This document shows positions 60,778 to 64,000 of a stretch of 64,000 bases of DNA, in pieces. This DNA is from Methylotenera sp. Its GTDB lineage: Bacteria; Pseudomonadota; Gammaproteobacteria; Burkholderiales; Methylophilaceae. The notes under the pieces were generated by a model, which had not been told where the DNA came from, made no database searches, and saw only the letters and a program-made list of their open reading frames with translations. The stretch spans positions 559,522 through 623,521 of the forward strand of contig NZ_JAQSCU010000013.1 of assembly GCF_029945535.1 (NCBI RefSeq), read 5' to 3'. Positions within the stretch are counted from its first letter, which is position 1. Each line of letters starts with the position of its first letter. The position numbers and the translations under genes are program-made.

Positions 60778-61050
60778 CTATTTAGTGATTGATAAACCAG
60801 CTTTTTTGTTGATCTCAGTAACAGCAATATCCACCGCCATACTAAGAACCCATGAAGCCAAGCTGCTAACAGTTACACCAAGTTGTCCCTTAATGACATT
60901 TAACTCAGTCATTACTGCGGCTTTCTTTTGAGGGCCTGACAAAGTGCTGTCTGTTTCGATTTGCACTAAACGTAAGATTTCAGCAAAAAGCTCTGCTGTA
61001 ACAATGCGGCGAATTGCGGTGAAAAGGATGTTTAAAAATAAAGTTTGCAT
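60778..61050 (-). CDS. Small phage protein, possible holin/lysis component
   Basis: 90 aa. A hydrophobic N-terminus (TLFLNILFTAIRRIV) and a second apolar stretch (VTVSSLASWVLSMAVDIAV) flank a charged SGPQKKAAVMTELNVIKG loop, which recalls the LLH-type holin pattern but is not conclusive. GGAG stands 6 nt before the ATG. Confidence 0.45.
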   Translation of the reverse strand: MQTLFLNILFTAIRRIVTAELFAEILRLVQIETDSTLSGPQKKAAVMTELNVIKGQLGVTVSSLASWVLSMAVDIAVTEINKKAGLSITK

Positions 61051-61105
61051 GAATTACTCCTGACAATTAATTGATAAATAAAAACCGTTTATATCGTTTA
61101 AGATA

Positions 61106-61465
61106 TTATTTGCCTGACAACAATTTGGACCCACCATCAAGGCTATCCTTGGCTGGCACTGAGTCAGTTGCGGTGTCAAGGTTGTGCAGTTCGGTAGGCT
61201 CAATAGGAGCATTACCAAGGCCAATCTTTTTAGTGGTTGCCACAGTGAGGTAGCCATTGATAACGCCTCCAATTAGCGCGATGCCTGAAGCCAAGTCTTG
61301 AATTGTTTCTGGTGTTAGGTTCAGCTGCGGAACAAACACGACAACGACCATTAAGATGGCAGTGATTGCGTTGGTTACTAATTGAACGTTCTTCCACGTC
61401 TCAACGTGGAATAAAGACTCACCTTGATTTAAGGCCTTGAAAATAAGTGAAATATTCTTAAACAT
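61106..61465 (-). CDS. Holin-like phage membrane protein
   Basis: 119 aa with two predicted membrane helices (ITAILMVVVVFVPQL and SGIALIGGVINGYLTVA) separated by a short loop with Asp/Glu and a soluble tail. GGAG stands 7 nt before the ATG. It lies in the phage run between a tail-spike gene and a membrane/coiled-coil gene. Holin activity is inferred from size, helices and place. Confidence 0.55.
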   Translation of the reverse strand: MFKNISLIFKALNQGESLFHVETWKNVQLVTNAITAILMVVVVFVPQLNLTPETIQDLASGIALIGGVINGYLTVATTKKIGLGNAPIEPTELHNLDTATDSVPAKDSLDGGSKLLSGK

Positions 61466-61500
61466 GACTACTCTCCGATTTATTTACTCTAACACACATT

Positions 61501-61513
61501 ATGACAATGTCAT
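61501..61513. promoter_or_regulatory. 13-bp palindrome ATGACAATGTCAT (operator-like)
   Basis: Perfect dyad about its central A, between the 61517 gene and the holin-like gene (start 61465). Related copies at 58897-58908 and 61873-61885. Confidence 0.5.
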
Positions 61514-61516
61514 AAT

Positions 61517-61840
61517 TTAAGTTCTGTGAATAATGCGCTCAACTTCGTCACGACTGATTTTATTGCTAAGGCTTGCTTCGATTCTACCTAGCATGTCAAA
61601 GATACGTTCTAACGATTTGTCATGGCCGATGATGGTTACGTACGTCTGAGCTGCTTTTGCATCATTGCGTACGATCTCCAACTCTAAGCGTTTAATCTCA
61701 CTCACTGCTACATCAAGGTTTTTAAGTTTGTCATCTAGTCGCTTCTCAAATTGATTGAGGCTTAACTTAATCAAAGCCCAGCCAGCGCCTATTAAAGTGA
61801 TTACGAAACCCAAAACTTCAGGCATACCTATTGTGAACAT
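61517..61840 (-). CDS. Small phage protein with membrane helix and coiled coil
   Basis: 107 aa. Hydrophobic helix near the N-terminus (VLGFVITLIGAGWALIKL), then a helical coiled-coil region (FEKRLDDKLKNLDVAVSEIKRLELEIV). Good ribosome site (AAGGAG) and a strong promoter (61866-61894) immediately upstream. It could be a spanin-like or tail-linked protein; not decided. Confidence 0.5.
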   Translation of the reverse strand: MFTIGMPEVLGFVITLIGAGWALIKLSLNQFEKRLDDKLKNLDVAVSEIKRLELEIVRNDAKAAQTYVTIIGHDKSLERIFDMLGRIEASLSNKISRDEVERIIHRT

Positions 61841-61865
61841 AATTAACTCCTTGATTGTTTATCAG

Positions 61866-61894
61866 ATTATATATGTCAATGTCATAATTATCAA
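61866..61894 (-). promoter_or_regulatory. Sigma-70 promoter of the phage lysis/tail-end genes
   Basis: TTGATA (61894-61889), exactly 17 nt, TATAAT (61871-61866) on the minus strand, 25 nt before the ATG at 61840. The spacer contains ATGACATTGACAT (61885-61873), the operator-like sequence seen as a perfect palindrome at 61501-61513. A repressor bound there would block polymerase. Confidence 0.75.
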
Positions 61895-62373
61895 TTGTAA
61901 AAAGTTACTTTGTAGTAGATGGAAGTTGAAAAATTCCTGCTGTCAGGTGCGTCATTCACAAACCAAATCGAAAGGTCCAGTGCAGTTGTAGGCACTAGAA
62001 CTTTCAAGCTGTTGCTGGGAAGGAATCTCGTAGATGTGCTTCCGCTAGTATTAGTAAACTCATAGTAATTTTGGACCCTTGCGATATGTCCCTGATTATT
62101 GTCATACCACTGAACTTCAAACGCTAAGAAAGTGTTATTAGCTACTAGATTGTCCCAAAAAATCTCTATCTCTGCATAGGTTGCCCAAGTTGGAATAACA
62201 CAGTACATTAAAGGGTAGCCAAGAATTGTTGAGAATGTGTAGTTGAATGCATCCTCTGTACCTACAATGCTTGTTGAAATTTTGGCAGGCGTAACTATAT
62301 CCTCTAAGACTACGTCCTCTAGGTTAATTCCCCGAACAGACTTCATGGTAAGGTTGTCGAGTAGTAAAGACAT
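61891..62373 (-). CDS. Phage protein, tandem family member 3 (160 aa)
   Basis: Predicted beta-rich: the MSLLLDNLTMKSVRG opening resembles those of its two upstream neighbours. Overlap with the previous gene is one base (TAATG), so they are translated in series. Probably a tail or decoration component; the family is not recognised. Confidence 0.55.
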   Translation of the reverse strand: MSLLLDNLTMKSVRGINLEDVVLEDIVTPAKISTSIVGTEDAFNYTFSTILGYPLMYCVIPTWATYAEIEIFWDNLVANNTFLAFEVQWYDNNQGHIARVQNYYEFTNTSGSTSTRFLPSNSLKVLVPTTALDLSIWFVNDAPDSRNFSTSIYYKVTFYN

Positions 62374-63167
62374 TATGAAATCACTTTCAAGGTTGGGTTT
62401 AGAATTTTAGCCGCCCATAAGGTGCTTCGTGTACCTGCGGCGTTTGTAACGAAACGCCTTGTAGCGTTCATCAAGTTTACATTAAAGTCCCTTGTCTCAG
62501 TTACTGTTGGTGTGTAAGGGAAAGCTATTCTAACTGGGATATTGAAGGCAGGCCCTACAATGGTATCTTGGTTAGATTGCTCCCCTATGTTCACAATGGC
62601 TCCTATCGTATAATTTTCGGAATAAGCTGCTGGGTCTCCTGGAACATAGGCTTTAAATGCAGACGCTAAAGCAACTCCAGTTGTTAGGTTAGTGAAGTCT
62701 GGGTCCAAGGCTAAGTTTGGCATCTGAGCATTTGTCTTAGAGCCTATATGTAAAACTCCAGTAACGGGGGCTACTGTTGTTTTTGCTGAGAGGCCTCCAC
62801 CTAGCAGGAATGGTTGCCCTGTTCTTTTTCCTATAGACACTAAGGCATCAGACGTTCCTGAGAGTTTTGACGAATATCTCAAGCTTATAAGATTTGGCAT
62901 ATTTAGGTTGCAGTTAAATATGATCAGTATTGGTACTCCTGCAATGCATTTAACGTTTGGGATAAGCATGTCAAAATTGTTGGGGACAGTGATTCCAGAA
63001 TCTACAGTTGAAGCTGTTTCTCCCCCTCTAACATAAAAGTCTGAGTAGGTTTTAAGGTAGTTAAACGGTACTCTATCGCTGCCGATGTAAACAGTCTGAG
63101 CCGATAGGTTAGGTATTTTTGATTGGTCAAGTGCTCGCAGTGTTACGTCATCAAAAAGTATCGCCAT
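62373..63167 (-). CDS. Phage protein, tandem family member 2 (264 aa)
   Basis: Opens MAILFDDVTLRALDQ and looks beta-rich (VTVPNNFDMLIPNV, IPVRIAFPYTPTVTETR). Starts one base before the end of member 1 (TAATG) and ends one base into member 3. A structural role is inferred from composition and neighbours. Confidence 0.55.
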   Translation of the reverse strand: MAILFDDVTLRALDQSKIPNLSAQTVYIGSDRVPFNYLKTYSDFYVRGGETASTVDSGITVPNNFDMLIPNVKCIAGVPILIIFNCNLNMPNLISLRYSSKLSGTSDALVSIGKRTGQPFLLGGGLSAKTTVAPVTGVLHIGSKTNAQMPNLALDPDFTNLTTGVALASAFKAYVPGDPAAYSENYTIGAIVNIGEQSNQDTIVGPAFNIPVRIAFPYTPTVTETRDFNVNLMNATRRFVTNAAGTRSTLWAAKILNPTLKVIS

Positions 63168-63853
63168 TATCCTACCTCCAGCAATGCGTGAGTGGCAAAA
63201 ATGTAAGGGTTGCTAAATCCCGTGTAGTAAATACTTGCAGGGAAAATTGTCTCGGTGTACTCCCCTTTAAGAAGTAATGCCTTGTATCTGTAGTAATACA
63301 AGCTGTCTACTGAATCGTAAGGAGACCCAGAGTACGCTGGATATTTGGTCAGAAGTGCTGCCACTGTAATTGTTTTCCCTACCATGTCTTTTGTAGGTCT
63401 CAAAACAGCTATGAATTCAAAGCACCCTTGGAAATTCATTTCTAGGCGTACGGCCTGCTGGGAAAGTTGAGCTGAGAAAGCTGTTCCATTTGCAACAAAG
63501 ACAACACCAAAGTTTCCACCGTACCTTAAAGTTAAACTGAATCTAACACTAATCGCGTCAAGGTTTAGTATTGTGTACGCTAGTTTTGGCATAGGCGAGC
63601 AGTTTTCTTGAAAGCTTGCAGCCACGCCTGTCTGCGCGAGAGACATTCCTGGAGTGTTGATTTGTGGTAGGTACGCCCACTTATAAGGTTTAGCACCTAC
63701 AGGCTGAGGCCCCCAAACTCCATCAGCAGCTACCATTGGGTCGTATCTTTGTATGTCAACTCTCTGACTTAGGCTTTTAGCTCTCAGTACATCAGTAGAG
63801 CTTGGCTGAGCTACTAAAGTTGCTGAGAGTTTTAGGTTATCAATTTTAAGCAT
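63167..63853 (-). CDS. Phage protein, tandem family member 1 (228 aa)
   Basis: Opens MLKIDNLKLSATLV; beta-rich with many aromatic residues (YYYRYKALLLKGEYTETIFP). Overlaps the partial gene at the window edge by 8 nt (ATGCTTAA). No known domain. Confidence 0.55.
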   Translation of the reverse strand: MLKIDNLKLSATLVAQPSSTDVLRAKSLSQRVDIQRYDPMVAADGVWGPQPVGAKPYKWAYLPQINTPGMSLAQTGVAASFQENCSPMPKLAYTILNLDAISVRFSLTLRYGGNFGVVFVANGTAFSAQLSQQAVRLEMNFQGCFEFIAVLRPTKDMVGKTITVAALLTKYPAYSGSPYDSVDSLYYYRYKALLLKGEYTETIFPASIYYTGFSNPYIFATHALLEVG

Positions 63854-64000
63854 TTTTTACCTGTATAAGAAGGCTTGCGTAGGTCGCGCCAGTTGGAACA
63901 ATAGCCGACCCTGTCAATGTAACCCATGACCCTCCAGTGTTTGCACCTACTAAGTAACTTAATATGTCAGTATCTCTATTCGCAGAATTCACTGCGTTTT
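63846..64000 (-). CDS. Phage structural gene, 3' part only (partial at window edge)
   Basis: The minus-strand frame from 63998 reads through 50 codons (NAVNSANRDTDILSYLVG..., ..GATYASLLIQVKNA) to a TAA at 63846. The start is outside the window. It overlaps the next gene by 8 nt. Composition fits a beta-rich phage structural protein. Confidence 0.5.
   Translation of the reverse strand, partial: NAVNSANRDTDILSYLVGANTGGSWVTLTGSAIVPTGATYASLLIQVKNA

Larger units (their letters stand above)
58897..64000. mobile_element. Prophage-like region, left part (right end outside the window)
   Basis: Tail-spike esterase, two holin-like small genes, a membrane/coiled-coil gene, three tandem genes of unknown family and a partial gene, all minus strand with tight overlaps and no host gene. 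The left boundary is set at the first operator-like repeat; the true junction is not visible, and no integrase, repressor or attachment repeat can be seen. Confidence 0.65.

Noticed and set aside
61054-61272. A 72-codon minus-strand frame overlapping the holin-like gene, with a Leu-rich segment before a Cys as in Rz1 lipoproteins
   Set aside because: The LPNC site does not fit a lipobox, the frame is a shifted reading of the holin-like gene, and no Rz partner is nearby. Worth a look only if lysis genes are studied.
1-64000. CRISPR arrays, insertion sequences, rRNA genes, riboswitches
   Set aside because: No regularly spaced repeats, transposase frames, rRNA-like stretches or recognisable aptamers were seen.

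Overview
The window looks like chromosomal DNA of a Gram-negative bacterium, most likely a betaproteobacterium of the Methylophilaceae type (Methylotenera/Methylophilus-like). This placement is an inference from gene content, AT-leaning composition and protein resemblance; no search was run. Supporting features are PilU, RND efflux with an outer-membrane channel, lipoproteins and YfaZ/TonB outer-membrane proteins, a paired CphA'/CphA locus, and an endonuclease-type MutL. The left edge cuts an MCP-like gene and the right edge cuts a phage gene.

Layout. (1) 1-6.7 kb: housekeeping genes mutL, a cold-shock/excalibur membrane protein, miaA, dapC and a DMT transporter, with GTCATTC-type palindromic repeats in the gaps. 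(2) 6.7-12.3 kb, minus strand: pilU, a TPR O-GlcNAc-transferase-like protein carrying an in-frame palindromic repeat, a split mnmC (mnmD plus mnmC2) and a YhcH-family gene. (3) 12.4-24.4 kb: a lipid/oxidative-stress regulon. It has two Cfa-type methyltransferases, DUF1365, an FAD oxidoreductase, a desaturase, a lipocalin, DUF1295 and DUF2878 proteins, divergent yfaZ plus a secreted truncated globin, and an ECF sigma factor with a ChrR-like cupin partner. Three promoter-like sites of the form TGCATC[CT]-N16-CGTA lie before the sigma gene, before the lipid operon and before yfaZ. They suggest that this sigma factor controls itself and both divergent units. (4) 24.4-38.7 kb: ycaO, an unknown Cys-containing protein, a TonB receptor-YfiR-GGDEF/EAL signalling operon and a CzcCBA-type metal efflux operon with a small His-rich exported protein in front.

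(5) 38.7-51.3 kb is the most notable region. A DUF1854 protein and an ABC exporter of the cyanophycin-associated type diverge from an operon of CphA' (truncated, altered P-loop), CphA, a Pls/PosA-type (poly-lysine-synthetase-like) NRPS and a phosphopantetheinyl transferase. The divergent promoter region carries two CTGTCAG half-sites 11 bp apart, ending 10 bp before a -10 hexamer. This is the architecture of a PhoB box, so phosphate limitation probably switches the system on. No cyanophycinase is in the window.

(6) 51.3-58.6 kb: GIY-YIG-like, DUF5710, SelO (TTG start), ASCH and PAP2 genes, several unknowns, and an undescribed four-gene J-domain operon of acidic proteins. (7) 58.7-64 kb: tRNA-Asn, then phage-like genes (SGNH tail-spike, holin-like proteins, three tandem genes with a shared N-terminal motif). 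A repeated 13-bp operator-like palindrome sits in the phage gaps, one copy inside a strong sigma-70-type promoter. No insertion sequence, CRISPR array or rRNA was seen.
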